A DNA stretch of 47,614 nucleotides from Streptomyces sp. MZ04 (GTDB lineage Bacteria > Actinomycetota > Actinomycetes > Streptomycetales > Streptomycetaceae): positions 1-47,614 of the forward strand of contig NZ_SRIC01000034.1 of NCBI RefSeq assembly GCF_004684775.1. The letters run 5' to 3'. Positions 33,828 to 42,871 of the stretch are shown piece after piece. The notes beneath the pieces are model-generated. The model had not been told where the DNA came from and made no database searches. It saw only the letters and a list, made by a program, of their open reading frames with translations. The position numbers were made by a program, and so were the translations under genes. Position 1 is the stretch's first letter, and every line of letters starts with the position of its first letter.

Positions 33828-33952
33828 GCGGGCATCGTAGGAAACGCCGAGGGGCGGCGGAGCCCATGGTCTCCGCCGCCCCCTGCCCAAGGCGTGTGCT
33901 ATCTGGACGCGCGCCGGCCAGGCAGTCCGGGCGCGTGCCGGCCAGGCATGTG

Positions 33953-36685
33953 TCAGGCGTCGCCCCCGGCGGCACCCGGGTCCGCGGCCGTCACATCGAG
34001 CAGCTGGTAGCGGTCGATGGCCTGCTTCAGTACGGAGCGGTCGAGCTTGCCCTCGCGGGCCAGCTCGGTCAGCACGGCGACCACGATCGACTGCGCGTCG
34101 ATGTGGAAGAAGCGGCGGGCGGCACCGCGGGTGTCCGCGAAGCCGAAGCCGTCCGCGCCGAGCGACTGGTACGTGCCGGGAACCCAGCGCGAGATCTGGT
34201 CGGGGACGCTCCGCATCCAGTCGGAGACGGCCACGAACGGGCCCTCGGCGCCGGAGAGCTTCCGCGTCACGTACGGGGTGCGCTGCTCCTCCTCGGGGTG
34301 CAGGAGGTTGTGGCGCTCCACCTCGACCGCCTCGCGGCGCAGTTCGTTCCAGGAGGTCGCCGACCAGACGTCCGCCTTGACGTTCCACTCCGAAGCGAGG
34401 ATCTGCTGGGCCTCGACCGCCCACGGCACCGCGACACCGGAGGCGAGGATCTGCGCCGGGATGGCGCCCTGCTCGCCCGCCTTGAAGCGGTAGACGCCCT
34501 TGAGGATGCCGTCGACATCCACATCGGCGGGCTCGGCCGGGTGCTGGATCGGCTCGTTGTAGACGGTGAGGTAGTAGAAGACGTCCTCGCTGTCGGGGCC
34601 GTACATCCGGCGCAGGCCGTCCTTGACGATGTGCGCGATCTCGTAACCGAAGGCCGGGTCGTAGGCGACACAGCCCGGGTTGGTCGAGGCGAGCAACTGC
34701 GAGTGGCCGTCCGCGTGCTGGAGGCCCTCGCCGGTCAGGGTGGTGCGGCCGGCGGTGGCGCCCAGGACGAAGCCGCGGGCCAGCTGGTCGGCCATCTGCC
34801 AGAACTGGTCGCCGGTGCGCTGGAAACCGAACATCGAGTAGAAGACGTACACGGGGATCATCGGTTCGCCGTGGGTGGCGTAGGCCGAGCCCGCGGCGAT
34901 CAGCGAGGCGGTGCAGCCCGCCTCGGAGATGCCGTCGTGCAGCATCTGGCCCGTGGGCGACTCCTTGTACGCGAGGAGGAGTTCGCGGTCCACAGCCTCG
35001 TACTGCTGGCCGAGCGGGTTGTAGATCTTCGCGCTCGGGAAGAAGGCGTCCATGCCGAAGGTGCGGTACTCGTCAGGGGCGATCAGCACGAAGCGCTTGC
35101 CGATCTCCTTGTCCCGCATGAGGTCCTTCAGGATGCGGACGAACGCCATGGTGGTGGCGATCGACTGCTGGCCCGAACCCTTCTTCGCGGGCGCGTACGT
35201 CTTCTCCTCGGGGAGCTGCAGCGGCTTCGAGCGCACGACACGGGTCGGGACGTAGCCGCCCAGGCCCTGGCGGCGGTCGTGCATGTACTGGATCTCTTCG
35301 GAGGCCCGGCCCGGGTGGTAGTACGGCGGGGCGCCGTCCTCCAGCTGCTTGTCCGTGATCGGGATGTGCAGACGGTCGCGGAAGCCCTTGAGGTCGTCGA
35401 CCGTGAGCTTCTTCATCTGGTGGGTGGCGTTGCGGCCCTCGAAGTTCGGGCCGAGGGTCCAGCCCTTGACCGTCTGCGCGAGGATCACCGTCGGCTGGCC
35501 CTTGTGGGCCTTGGCCGCCGCGTACGCCGCGTAGACCTTCTTGTGGTCGTGGCCGCCGCGGCCCAGGTGCAGGATCTGCTCGTCGGTCATGTTCTCGACC
35601 ATGGCGCGCAGCCGGTGGTCGCCGCCGAAGAAGTGGTCGCGGATGTACGCGCCGGTCTCGGTGGCGTAGGTCTGGAACTGGCCGTCGGGCGTGGTGTTCA
35701 GCTTGTTGACCAGGATGCCGTCGCGGTCCTGGGCCAGCAGCGGGTCCCAACTGCGGTCCCAGACCAGCTTGATGACGTTCCAGCCGGCGCCGCGGAACTG
35801 CGACTCGAGCTCCTGGATGATCTTGCCGTTGCCGCGCACCGGGCCGTCGAGGCGCTGGAGGTTGCAGTTGACGACGAAGGTCAGGTTGTCCAGGCCCTCG
35901 CGGGCGGCGATGGAGAGCTGGCCGAGCGACTCGGGCTCGTCCATCTCGCCGTCGCCGAGGTAGGCCCAGACGTGGGACTTGGAGGTGTCGGCGATGCCGC
36001 GCGCCTCCATGTAGCGGTTCATCCGCGCCTGGAAGATCGCGCCGAGCGGGCCCAGGCCCATGGAGACCGTCGGGAACTCCCAGAAGTCCGGCATCAGGCG
36101 CGGGTGCGGATAGGACGACAGGCCGTAGGGAGCCTTCGACTTCTCCTGGCGGAACGCGTCGAGCTGCTGCTCGGAGAGCCGGTCGAGGAGGAACGCGCGG
36201 GCGTAGATACCGGGGGACGCGTGCCCCTGGAAGAAGATCTGGTCGCCGCCGTCGCCCTCGTCCTTGCCGCGGAAGAAGTGGTTGAAGCCCACGTCGTACA
36301 GCGAGGCCGACGAGGCGAAGGTGGCGATGTGACCGCCGACCCCGATGCCGGGGCGCTGGGCGCGGGAGACCATCACCGCGGCGTTCCAGCGGGTCGCGTT
36401 CAGGACCTTGCGCTCGATCTCCTCGTTGCCGGGGAAGAACGGCTCGTCCTTGGTGGCGATCGTGTTGACGTAGTCCGTGCTGCGCATCTCGGGCACGGCG
36501 ACGCGCTTCTCGCGCGCGCGTTCGATCAGCCGAAGCATCAGGTAGCGGGCCCGCTCGCGGCCGCGTTCGTCGACCGCGGCATCGAGGGAGTCGAGCCACT
36601 CCTGGGTCTCTTCGGGATCGAAGTCCGGGACCTGACTCGGCAGGCCGCCAATGATGATCGGGTTGCGATCGGATCCGGAAGCCAC
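33953..36685 (-). CDS. aceE: Pyruvate dehydrogenase E1 component (homodimeric type)
   Basis: 910 residues. It decarboxylates pyruvate with thiamine diphosphate and passes acetyl to E2 lipoyl groups. The ThDP site [12 protein letters not shown] (244 on) and N273 are present, and length fits the homodimeric E1 of actinobacteria. GTG 36685 with GAAGGAAC upstream. Located next to DUF3052 and, further on, terD, as in other Streptomyces. No E2 or E3 gene is near. Confidence 0.97.
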   Translation of the reverse strand: MASGSDRNPIIIGGLPSQVPDFDPEETQEWLDSLDAAVDERGRERARYLMLRLIERAREKRVAVPEMRSTDYVNTIATKDEPFFPGNEEIERKVLNATRWNAAVMVSRAQRPGIGVGGHIATFASSASLYDVGFNHFFRGKDEGDGGDQIFFQGHASPGIYARAFLLDRLSEQQLDAFRQEKSKAPYGLSSYPHPRLMPDFWEFPTVSMGLGPLGAIFQARMNRYMEARGIADTSKSHVWAYLGDGEMDEPESLGQLSIAAREGLDNLTFVVNCNLQRLDGPVRGNGKIIQELESQFRGAGWNVIKLVWDRSWDPLLAQDRDGILVNKLNTTPDGQFQTYATETGAYIRDHFFGGDHRLRAMVENMTDEQILHLGRGGHDHKKVYAAYAAAKAHKGQPTVILAQTVKGWTLGPNFEGRNATHQMKKLTVDDLKGFRDRLHIPITDKQLEDGAPPYYHPGRASEEIQYMHDRRQGLGGYVPTRVVRSKPLQLPEEKTYAPAKKGSGQQSIATTMAFVRILKDLMRDKEIGKRFVLIAPDEYRTFGMDAFFPSAKIYNPLGQQYEAVDRELLLAYKESPTGQMLHDGISEAGCTASLIAAGSAYATHGEPMIPVYVFYSMFGFQRTGDQFWQMADQLARGFVLGATAGRTTLTGEGLQHADGHSQLLASTNPGCVAYDPAFGYEIAHIVKDGLRRMYGPDSEDVFYYLTVYNEPIQHPAEPADVDVDGILKGVYRFKAGEQGAIPAQILASGVAVPWAVEAQQILASEWNVKADVWSATSWNELRREAVEVERHNLLHPEEEQRTPYVTRKLSGAEGPFVAVSDWMRSVPDQISRWVPGTYQSLGADGFGFADTRGAARRFFHIDAQSIVVAVLTELAREGKLDRSVLKQAIDRYQLLDVTAADPGAAGGDA

Positions 36686-37119
36686 GCTGTTCCTTCGCTG
36701 TTGGGGCTTTCGCCTGGGTTCTGCCTGGCTGTGAGACGTTCCCCATCGTGTACCGCGTGGGCGGAATCGTCATCTCTACCGAGAGGTAACCGAGAGGTCC
36801 GCGCGGTGGCCCTGGGGTAGGCTCGGCCAAATCGCAACGATACGCCCATCCTGCCTAGCCGGTTCGTAAGGCCGTTCGGACGTCAGTCCCCATCGGCCCG
36901 CATCGGAGCCGTACGACCGAAGTACGCGCGAAGAACGAGCCGAGAAGGATCTGGCAGATGGGTCTTGAGTTGCGGCGACACGGCCGGGAACGTCACCGTT
37001 TCGGCGGTCTTGACGGCCGGGTACTTGCGCGATCCGTCCCGCCCGTGTGGACTACGGCCAACGCCCCGCGCACGCGCGTGGCTGAAGGCATACCCAAAAA
37101 CATGATCAGGAGGCAATCC
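36686..37119. other. 434-bp divergent promoter region of aceE and DUF3052 genes
   Basis: No convincing gene. It holds a direct repeat (ACCGAGAGGT twice at about 36778-36799), a TAGGCT -10-like box (about 36815), and an AAGGA-ATG pair near 36958 that would extend the DUF3052 frame by 54 codons but lacks family sequence. Nothing resembling a riboswitch was seen. Confidence 0.55.
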
Positions 37120-37551
37120 GTGAGCGCGACCGCGGACCACGCGGAGACGAACCTTGCCGTAAGGCTTGGTTTCCAGCCCGACATGGTGGTCCAGGAGATC
37201 GGCTACGACGACGACGTCGACCAGGAGCTCCGCGAGGCCATCGAGGAGGCCACTGGCACAGAGCTCGTCGACGAGGAGTACGACGACGTGGCTGACGCCG
37301 TGGTGCTCTGGTTCCGTGAGGACGACGGGGACCTGACCGATGCGCTGGTGGATTCCATCGCGTACATGGAGGAAGGCGGCTCGATCCTGCTGCTGACTCC
37401 GAAGACCGGTCGGGACGGTTACGTCGAGCCGAGCGAGATCGGCGAGGCCTCCACCACCGCCGGCCTGTCTCAGACCAAGAGCATCAACGCCGGCAAGGAC
37501 TGGAACGGCAGCCGTCTCATCACGCCGAAGGCGGCAGCCAAGAAGCGCTAG
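37120..37551 (+). CDS. DUF3052 family protein
   Basis: 143 residues, acidic and soluble (VDQELREAIEEATGTELVDEEYDDVADAV broken into short acidic helices; C-terminal AAAKKR). Family found almost only in actinobacteria and commonly beside aceE. Function unknown to me. GTG 37120 is set by AGGAGG six bases before, which beats the earlier ATG 36958 and 37102. A strong hairpin follows. Confidence 0.9.
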   Translation: MSATADHAETNLAVRLGFQPDMVVQEIGYDDDVDQELREAIEEATGTELVDEEYDDVADAVVLWFREDDGDLTDALVDSIAYMEEGGSILLLTPKTGRDGYVEPSEIGEASTTAGLSQTKSINAGKDWNGSRLITPKAAAKKR

Positions 37552-37587
37552 CCACTCGCGCCAGCCGCGAACCCAGCAGAGACCGCT

Positions 37588-37626
37588 GTGAGGCCCCCGC
37601 CGACGTCCCGTCGGCGGGGGCCTCAC
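37588..37626 (+). terminator. Very strong hairpin after DUF3052
   Basis: A perfect 18-bp stem (left arm begins GTGAGGCCCCCGCCGAC) with a three-base loop TCC, 37 bases after the stop. Confidence 0.9.
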
Positions 37627-37747
37627 GCATGCGCTGTGTGCACGGGGCAGGGACGCATGCGCCCAAAGGGGCGCAGACCGGCGGACGTAGGGTGGGTGTC
37701 ACCCGAACAGCCCCATCGGAGGGGCACCGTCGAAGGGATGCGTACTC

Positions 37748-38215
37748 ATGGCGCTCGCTGGAATCGTGACCGGCACCAAGGCCCCGGACTTCGAGCTGAA
37801 GGACAATCACGGGCGGACCGTGCGGCTCTCGGACTTCCGCGGTGAGAAGAACGTGGTCCTGCTCTTCTATCCGTTCGCGTTCACCGGCGTCTGCACCGGC
37901 GAGCTCTGCGCGCTCCGTGACGAGCTGCCGAAGTTCGTCAACGACGACACGCAGCTGCTCGCCATCTCGAACGACTCCATGCACACGCTGCGGGTATTCG
38001 CCGAACAGGAGGGTCTGGAGTACCCCCTGTTGTCCGACTTCTGGCCGCACGGCGAGGTCTCGCGCGCGTACGAGGTCTTCGACGAGGAGAAGGGCTGCTC
38101 GGTGCGCGGCACCTTCATCATCGACAAGGAGGGCGTGGTGCGCTGGACTGTCGTCAACGGCCTGCCGGACGCCCGCGACCTCAACGAGTACATCGAGGCG
38201 CTCGACACCCTGTGA
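37748..38215 (+). CDS. Peroxiredoxin (AhpE-like)
   Basis: 155 residues. It reduces peroxides through a peroxidatic Cys. PFAFTGVC carries the PxxxTxxC signature with C49, and C54 is nearby in CTGELC. A further Cys (C117) sits in KGCSVRG and could act in resolution. GAAGGGA precedes ATG 37748. It stands between the DUF3052 terminator and the ter genes, so it may join the stress locus, but no shared promoter is visible. Confidence 0.93.
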   Translation: MALAGIVTGTKAPDFELKDNHGRTVRLSDFRGEKNVVLLFYPFAFTGVCTGELCALRDELPKFVNDDTQLLAISNDSMHTLRVFAEQEGLEYPLLSDFWPHGEVSRAYEVFDEEKGCSVRGTFIIDKEGVVRWTVVNGLPDARDLNEYIEALDTL

Positions 38216-38251
38216 TTCCTCAGGGGTGACACCCTGTGATTCTTCAGGTGC
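38204..38251 (+). repeat. 24-bp tandem duplication spanning the peroxiredoxin stop
   Basis: GACACCCTGTGATTCCTCAG and four more bases occur at 38204 and again at 38228 with one change. The first copy contains the last codons (Asp-Thr-Leu) and the TGA stop. Confidence 0.8.
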
Positions 38252-38363
38252 AGAGCCTGTGGCGGCCGGGAACCGGTCACTAGGATCCACTCGTTGATCT
38301 GATGGCAAAGCACGCAAAGCACGACTGGGGCTCCCCGCCCCTGGACATCTATTGGGAGGACTT

Positions 38364-38939
38364 GTGGGAGTCAGCCTCAGTAAGGGCGGCAACGTATCGC
38401 TGAGCAAGGAGGCGCCCGGCCTGACCGCTGTTCTGATCGGCCTGGGCTGGGACGTCCGCACCACGACGGGTACGGACTTCGACCTCGACGCCAGCGCGAT
38501 CCTGACCAACGCCGAGGGCAAGGTCAGCAGCGACGGCAACTTCGTGTTCTTCAACAACCTGAAGAGCCCGGACGGATCCGTCGAGCACACCGGTGACAAC
38601 ACCACCGGTGAGGGCGAGGGCGACGACGAGGCGATCAAGGTCGACCTGGCCGCCGTTCCGGCCGACGTGGACAAGATCGTCTTCCCGGTCTCGATCTACG
38701 AGGCGGAGTCCCGCCAGCAGTCGTTCGGTCAGGTCCGCAACGCGTTCATCCGCGTCGTGAACCAGGCGGGCGGCGCGGAGATCGCGCGGTACGACCTCTC
38801 CGAGGACGCCTCGACGGAGACGGCGATGGTCTTCGGCGAGCTGTACCGCAACGGCGCCGAGTGGAAGTTCCGCGCTGTCGGCCAGGGTTACGCATCGGGC
38901 CTGCGCGGCATCGCGCAGGACTTCGGCGTCAACGTCTGA
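38364..38939 (+). CDS. terD: TerD family stress protein (copy 1)
   Basis: 191 residues. Classic Ter[20 protein letters not shown] start, GLGWDVR, FDLDASA with a DxD calcium site, and [16 protein letters not shown] then GEGDDE, the second acidic metal site. Members bind Ca2+ and act in tellurite, phage and chemical stress responses. GTG 38364 with GGGAGGA close before. The next gene is a near copy of equal length; hairpins separate them. Confidence 0.95.
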   Translation: MGVSLSKGGNVSLSKEAPGLTAVLIGLGWDVRTTTGTDFDLDASAILTNAEGKVSSDGNFVFFNNLKSPDGSVEHTGDNTTGEGEGDDEAIKVDLAAVPADVDKIVFPVSIYEAESRQQSFGQVRNAFIRVVNQAGGAEIARYDLSEDASTETAMVFGELYRNGAEWKFRAVGQGYASGLRGIAQDFGVNV

Positions 38940-38963
38940 GCCGAGTAACGCCTTCCGCCTTGC

Positions 38964-39000
38964 CGTCCGGCGCCGCACATCACCAGTGCGGCGCCGGACG
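38964..39000 (+). terminator. Terminator between the two terD genes
   Basis: CGTCCGGCGCCGCAC, loop ATCACCA, and the exact complementary arm: a 15-bp stem ending 61 bases past the first terD stop. Confidence 0.85.
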
Positions 39001-39022
39001 CGCTCGGCATCTCTTGTTCAAC

Positions 39023-39053
39023 CCCAGGACTCCCACAGCAGGGGAGTCCTGGG
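39023..39053 (+). promoter_or_regulatory. Hairpin in the leader of the second terD
   Basis: CCCAGGACTCCC, loop ACAGCAG, GGGAGTCCTGGG: a perfect 12-bp stem 36 bases before the start of terD copy 2. Either a second terminator or a leader structure that affects expression. Confidence 0.6.
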
Positions 39054-39089
39054 AACTCTTGCTCTACGAACCACGGGGAGGACCACATC

Positions 39090-39665
39090 ATGGGCGTCAC
39101 GCTCGCCAAGGGAGGCAATGTCTCCCTCTCCAAGGCCGCACCGAACCTCACACAGGTCCTGGTCGGACTCGGCTGGGACGCGCGCTCCACCACCGGCGCG
39201 CCCTTCGACCTCGACGCCAGTGCGCTGATGTGCAACTCGGGCCGGGTCATGGGTGACGAGTGGTTCGTCTTCTACAACAACCTGAAGAGCCCGGACGGCT
39301 CTGTCGAACACACCGGCGACAACCTCACGGGTGAGGGTGACGGGGACGACGAGTCGCTCCTGATCGACCTCTCCAAGGTTCCCGCCGACTGCGACAAGAT
39401 CGTCTTCCCTGTCTCGATCCATGACGCGGACAACCGCGGGCAGACCTTCGGCCAGGTCAGCAACGCTTTCATCCGCGTGGTCAACCAGGCCGACCTTCAG
39501 GAGCTCGCGCGCTACGACCTCAGTGAGGACGCCTCCACGGAGACCGCGATGATCTTCGGCGAGGTGTATCGCTATGGCGGTGAATGGAAGTTCCGTGCCG
39601 TTGGGCAGGGGTACGCGTCGGGGCTGCGGGGCATCGCTCTAGACTTCGGGGTCAATGTTTCGTAA
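39090..39665 (+). CDS. terD: TerD family stress protein (copy 2)
   Basis: 191 residues, same length as copy 1 and clearly a tandem duplicate ([19 protein letters not shown] start, [38 protein letters not shown]). Acidic Ca2+ site residues are kept in both. GGGGAGGACC before ATG 39090. Sixty-four bases before the DUF475 gene, so those two are likely one unit. Confidence 0.95.
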   Translation: MGVTLAKGGNVSLSKAAPNLTQVLVGLGWDARSTTGAPFDLDASALMCNSGRVMGDEWFVFYNNLKSPDGSVEHTGDNLTGEGDGDDESLLIDLSKVPADCDKIVFPVSIHDADNRGQTFGQVSNAFIRVVNQADLQELARYDLSEDASTETAMIFGEVYRYGGEWKFRAVGQGYASGLRGIALDFGVNVS

Positions 39666-39729
39666 AGCCGGGGACCGGCGCGGGGGAGACCGCTACACGG
39701 GAGCCCGTACACACACGATTGGGTAGCCA

Positions 39730-40875
39730 GTGCTTCTGAAAACCTTCGGCTGGTCGTTCGCGGTTACCGCGCTCGGCCTGGTCGCGGCGGTGCTCTACGG
39801 GGGGTGGACAGGATTCGGGATCGTGGCGATCCTGTCGGTCCTCGAGATCTCGCTGTCCTTCGACAACGCGGTGGTCAACGCCGGGATCCTGAAGAAGATG
39901 AGTGCCTTCTGGCAGAAGATCTTCCTCACCGTCGGTGTGCTGATCGCCGTCTTCGGCATGCGGCTCGTGTTCCCCGTCGCGATCGTGGCCATCAGCGCCA
40001 AGATCGGCCCCATCGAGGCCGTGCGGCTCGCGCTCAACGACAAGGACCAGTACCAGCAGCTGGTCACCGACGCGCACCCGTCGATCGCCGCCTTCGGTGG
40101 CATGTTCCTGTTGATGATCTTCCTCGACTTCATCTTCGAGGACCGTGACATCAAGTGGCTGGGCTGGCTCGAGCGCCCGCTCGCCAAGCTCGGCAAGATC
40201 GACATGCTGTCGGTCTGCATCGCGCTCATCGTGCTCATGATCTCCGCGATGACCGTCGCCACCCACGCCCACCAGCATGGCGGCACACACGCGGACAAGG
40301 CGGAGACGGTGCTGCTCTCCGGCGTCGCCGGACTCATCACCTATCTGATCGTGGGCGGTCTCTCCGGCTTCTTCGAGAACAAACTCGAGGAAGAGGAGGA
40401 GCGCGAGCACGAGGAGGAGGAAGCGGCCAAGAGGAGCGGCAAGAAGGTTCCTGCGGTCGTCCTGGCCGGCAAGGCCGCGTTCTTCATGTTCCTCTACCTC
40501 GAGGTCCTGGACGCGTCGTTCTCCTTCGACGGCGTCATCGGCGCCTTCGCCATCACCAACGACATCGTCCTGATGGCGCTCGGCCTCGGCATCGGCGCGA
40601 TGTACGTCCGGTCGCTCACGGTCTACCTGGTCCGCCAGGGCACCCTCGACGACTACGTCTACCTGGAGCACGGCGCGCACTACGCGATCGGCGCCCTCGC
40701 GGTGCTCCTGCTCGTCACGATCCAGTACGAGATCCACGAGGTCATCACCGGCAGCATCGGTGTCCTCCTGATCGCCTGGTCCTTCTGGTCGTCCGTGCGC
40801 CGCAACCGCGCGCTGGCGGCGGCCGAAGGGGAATCGGGCTCGGACGAGAAGACCGAGGTCTCGTCCGGCGTCTGA
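39730..40875 (+). CDS. DUF475/TerC-like integral membrane protein
   Basis: 381 residues with about eight to nine membrane segments. TerC/DUF475 signatures EISLSFDNAVVNA and LDASFSFDGVIGAF place acidic residues in the membrane (metal site), and a charged loop with runs of Glu lies about 215-240. The family is linked to metal ion handling or export. GTG 39730. The C-terminal codons are followed by an 8-bp slippage repeat. Confidence 0.9.
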   Translation: MLLKTFGWSFAVTALGLVAAVLYGGWTGFGIVAILSVLEISLSFDNAVVNAGILKKMSAFWQKIFLTVGVLIAVFGMRLVFPVAIVAISAKIGPIEAVRLALNDKDQYQQLVTDAHPSIAAFGGMFLLMIFLDFIFEDRDIKWLGWLERPLAKLGKIDMLSVCIALIVLMISAMTVATHAHQHGGTHADKAETVLLSGVAGLITYLIVGGLSGFFENKLEEEEEREHEEEEAAKRSGKKVPAVVLAGKAAFFMFLYLEVLDASFSFDGVIGAFAITNDIVLMALGLGIGAMYVRSLTVYLVRQGTLDDYVYLEHGAHYAIGALAVLLLVTIQYEIHEVITGSIGVLLIAWSFWSSVRRNRALAAAEGESGSDEKTEVSSGV

Positions 40876-40900
40876 CGTTCTGACGTTCTGACGTTCTGAC
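40870..40900 (+). repeat. 8-bp tandem repeat spanning the DUF475 stop
   Basis: GTCTGAC followed by three copies of GTTCTGAC. The first unit contains the TGA stop (40873-40875). Third case in the window of a repeat that starts at a stop codon. Confidence 0.8.
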
Positions 40901-40938
40901 CTCCGGGGTGTGACCGGGGGTCCAGTGAGGAACGCTTC

Positions 40939-40982
40939 AGCGGGGCGGTCTTCGAGGAGGACTCCTCGAAGACCGCCCCGCT
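40939..40982 (+). terminator. 20-bp perfect hairpin between DUF475 and TerA-like genes
   Basis: A perfect 20-bp stem (left arm begins AGCGGGGCGGTCTTCGAG) with loop GGAC. It ends 31 bases before the TerA-like ATG, so that gene needs its own promoter or read-through. Confidence 0.88.
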
Positions 40983-41012
40983 CGGTATACGCACGCGACT
41001 TTGGGGGCGGCA

Positions 41013-41759
41013 ATGTCCTTCTGGGACGGTTTATGGCGTGGGCGCTCGATGGACTTCGAGTCCGGCAGCGCCGCGACCAACTCCATCGAACTCACCAAAC
41101 GGCATCCGACGGTCTCGCTCAACAAACAGGGCGCGGCCACCGGCAATCTGCGGGTCAACCTCTCCTGGCAGATGCGTACGTCCGACATCATCGGCAAGCA
41201 GCGCGGGGGCAGCGGCCTGCTGCGGCACCCCTTCAAGATGTTCCAGCCCGACGTGGTGCAGGCGCACACGCAGGGCGTGGTCAACGTGGACCTGGACCTC
41301 GGCTGCCTGTACGAGATGGTGGACGGCGCCAAGGGGGTCGTACAGCCGCTCGGCAGTTTCTTCGGGAGCCTCAACGCCCCGCCGTACGTGAAGCTCAGCG
41401 GTGACGACCGGTTCGGTTCGCCGTCCGGCGAGACGATCTATGTGAACCTCGACCACCGCGAGTCGATCAAGCGGCTGCTGTTCTTCGCGTACATCTACGA
41501 CCAGACGCCCGCCTTCGACCGCACGCACGCCAAGGTGACGCTCTACCCCAGCAACGGCCCGCGGATCGAGATCGACCTCGACGAGCGCCAGCCGCAGGCC
41601 AGGTCATGTGCCGTGGCCTCGCTGGAGAACGTCAAGGGCGAGCTGGTCGTGCGCCGCGAGGTGAAGTTCGTGTACGGCTTCCAGGCCGAGCTCGACCGGC
41701 TCTACGGCTGGGGGCTGCAGTGGGGCCGGGGCTACAAGGCGAAGGCGGGCGGCGGCTGA
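41013..41759 (+). CDS. TerA-like (TerD-fold) protein
   Basis: 248 residues. N-terminus MSFWDGLWRGRSMDFESGS, then SLNKQGAATGNLRVNLSWQM, which resembles the TerA/TerD fold. A GDDRFGSPSGETIYVNL segment and acidic residues fit a TerD-type metal site. C-terminus with AELDRLYGWGLQWGRGYK is typical of TerA-type partners in these loci. ATG 41013 with GGGGGCGG upstream. Role as part of a TerD/TerA membrane-associated complex is inferred from the family. Confidence 0.82.
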   Translation: MSFWDGLWRGRSMDFESGSAATNSIELTKRHPTVSLNKQGAATGNLRVNLSWQMRTSDIIGKQRGGSGLLRHPFKMFQPDVVQAHTQGVVNVDLDLGCLYEMVDGAKGVVQPLGSFFGSLNAPPYVKLSGDDRFGSPSGETIYVNLDHRESIKRLLFFAYIYDQTPAFDRTHAKVTLYPSNGPRIEIDLDERQPQARSCAVASLENVKGELVVRREVKFVYGFQAELDRLYGWGLQWGRGYKAKAGGG

Positions 41760-41813
41760 GTGCCCCGCCGCGGGGCGCCGAACGCCCCCTGCGGAGCCCG
41801 CCGCCGCCCCCGC

Positions 41814-42689
41814 TCAGCGGTTCAGGAACTGCGGCCCCTGCGGCGGCAGCCGGAAGTTCGGGTCGGGCATCGGGGCGACCGGCTGCGGATAGCCGTACGA
41901 AGGCTGGGCGACCGGCGCCGGCTGGGCGGGCGCGGGCTGCGGATAGCCGTACGAAGGCTGCGGCATGGGCTGACGCGTGGGCTCGGGCGGGTAGCCGTAC
42001 GAGGGCTGGGGCGCCGGCGCGGGGAAGGGCTGCGGCACCGGAGCGGTGGGCGCGGCGGACGACGGGAAGGGCTGGGGCGCGGGCTGCGCCTGGGCCTGGG
42101 CCGGCTGCGGGAGCGAGGCCTCGGGCGTCGGCTCGGGCACGGCCTCCGACTCGTCCACGGAGATGCCGAAGTCGCCTGCGAGACCCTCGAGGCCGTTCAG
42201 ATAGCCCTCGCCCAGGGCGCGGAACTTCCAGGCGTCGGCGCGCCGGTAGAGCTCGCCGCAGATCAGCGCGGTCTCGGAGCCGGTCTGCGGGGTGATGTCG
42301 AAGTACGCGAGGGGTTCGCCCTCGGTGGTGGCGGCGTCGTACAGCAGGATCCGCAGCGCGCGTACGCGCTCGAAGGGGACGTCCTCCGCCGATGCGACGA
42401 GCAGGACCCGGCTCACCGCCGGATCGAGGCCTGCCATGTCCGTCTGGATCGTGTCGGTCAGGCCCTCGGCGACCCGCTTCTTGCCGAGCCGCCAGACCTT
42501 GCCGGAGGGGTGGCGCGGCTGGTTGTAGAAGACGAAGTCCTCGTCGGACCGCACGCGGCCGTCGGTGCCGAGCAGCAGCGCCGACGCGTCGACGTCGGGG
42601 ACTCCCTGTCCCGGTGTCCAGCGCAGCACGGCGCGGACAGCCGTGGCTTCGAGCGGGACGTTCGACCCCTTCAACATCGCGTGCGTCAT
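41814..42689 (-). CDS. TerD domain protein with Pro/Tyr-rich C-terminal tail
   Basis: 291 residues, divergent from the CitE gene. Residues about 1-180 form a TerD domain ([44 protein letters not shown]). The rest is a low-complexity tail with four PSYGYPxP units and Pro/Gln/Ala runs, likely disordered. ATG 42689 is preceded by AAGGCAGGA. The tail resembles interaction tails on scaffolds; TerD domains with such tails may assemble complexes. Function inferred. Confidence 0.9.
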   Translation of the reverse strand: MTHAMLKGSNVPLEATAVRAVLRWTPGQGVPDVDASALLLGTDGRVRSDEDFVFYNQPRHPSGKVWRLGKKRVAEGLTDTIQTDMAGLDPAVSRVLLVASAEDVPFERVRALRILLYDAATTEGEPLAYFDITPQTGSETALICGELYRRADAWKFRALGEGYLNGLEGLAGDFGISVDESEAVPEPTPEASLPQPAQAQAQPAPQPFPSSAAPTAPVPQPFPAPAPQPSYGYPPEPTRQPMPQPSYGYPQPAPAQPAPVAQPSYGYPQPVAPMPDPNFRLPPQGPQFLNR

Positions 42690-42871
42690 GCGGTCATCCT
42701 GCCTTCCCGGTCGCGGACGGGACAACGCGGGGGTGACTGTGTGTGGTGTCTGTGTCTGACATGGCCGGGTTACTTGAATTTCATGCCCATGGGGAACCCT
42801 TGACACCCGTCCCTACGTACTATTACCGGCCACATCACGTCGGGTCGCGCCGACGAGTACAGGGGAAATTA
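42690..42871. promoter_or_regulatory. Divergent regulatory region of the Ter biosynthetic operon
   Basis: Between the tailed terD and the CitE gene. GGAAC (42793-42797) followed after 17 bp by CGTAC (42815-42819) fits an ECF sigma promoter pattern. TTGACA (42800-42805) and TATTAC (42821-42826) are an alternative with a short 15-bp spacer. The region is AT-rich for this DNA. Stress control by an ECF sigma is inferred. Confidence 0.45.

Noticed and set aside
33828..34424. Upstream extension of the K+ channel frame
   Set aside because: It runs into the antisense of aceE and lacks channel or membrane features; ATG 33827 fits the family start.
36958..37119. Earlier start for the DUF3052 gene (ATG 36958 with AAGGA before it)
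   Set aside because: The extra 54 residues show no family sequence, while GTG 37120 has an ideal AGGAGG and the expected protein start.
38364..42689. Direct tellurite detoxification as the role of the Ter genes
   Set aside because: Tellurite resistance is the historic name; TerD homologues are widespread without tellurite exposure and the lyase/PRTase genes suggest another job.
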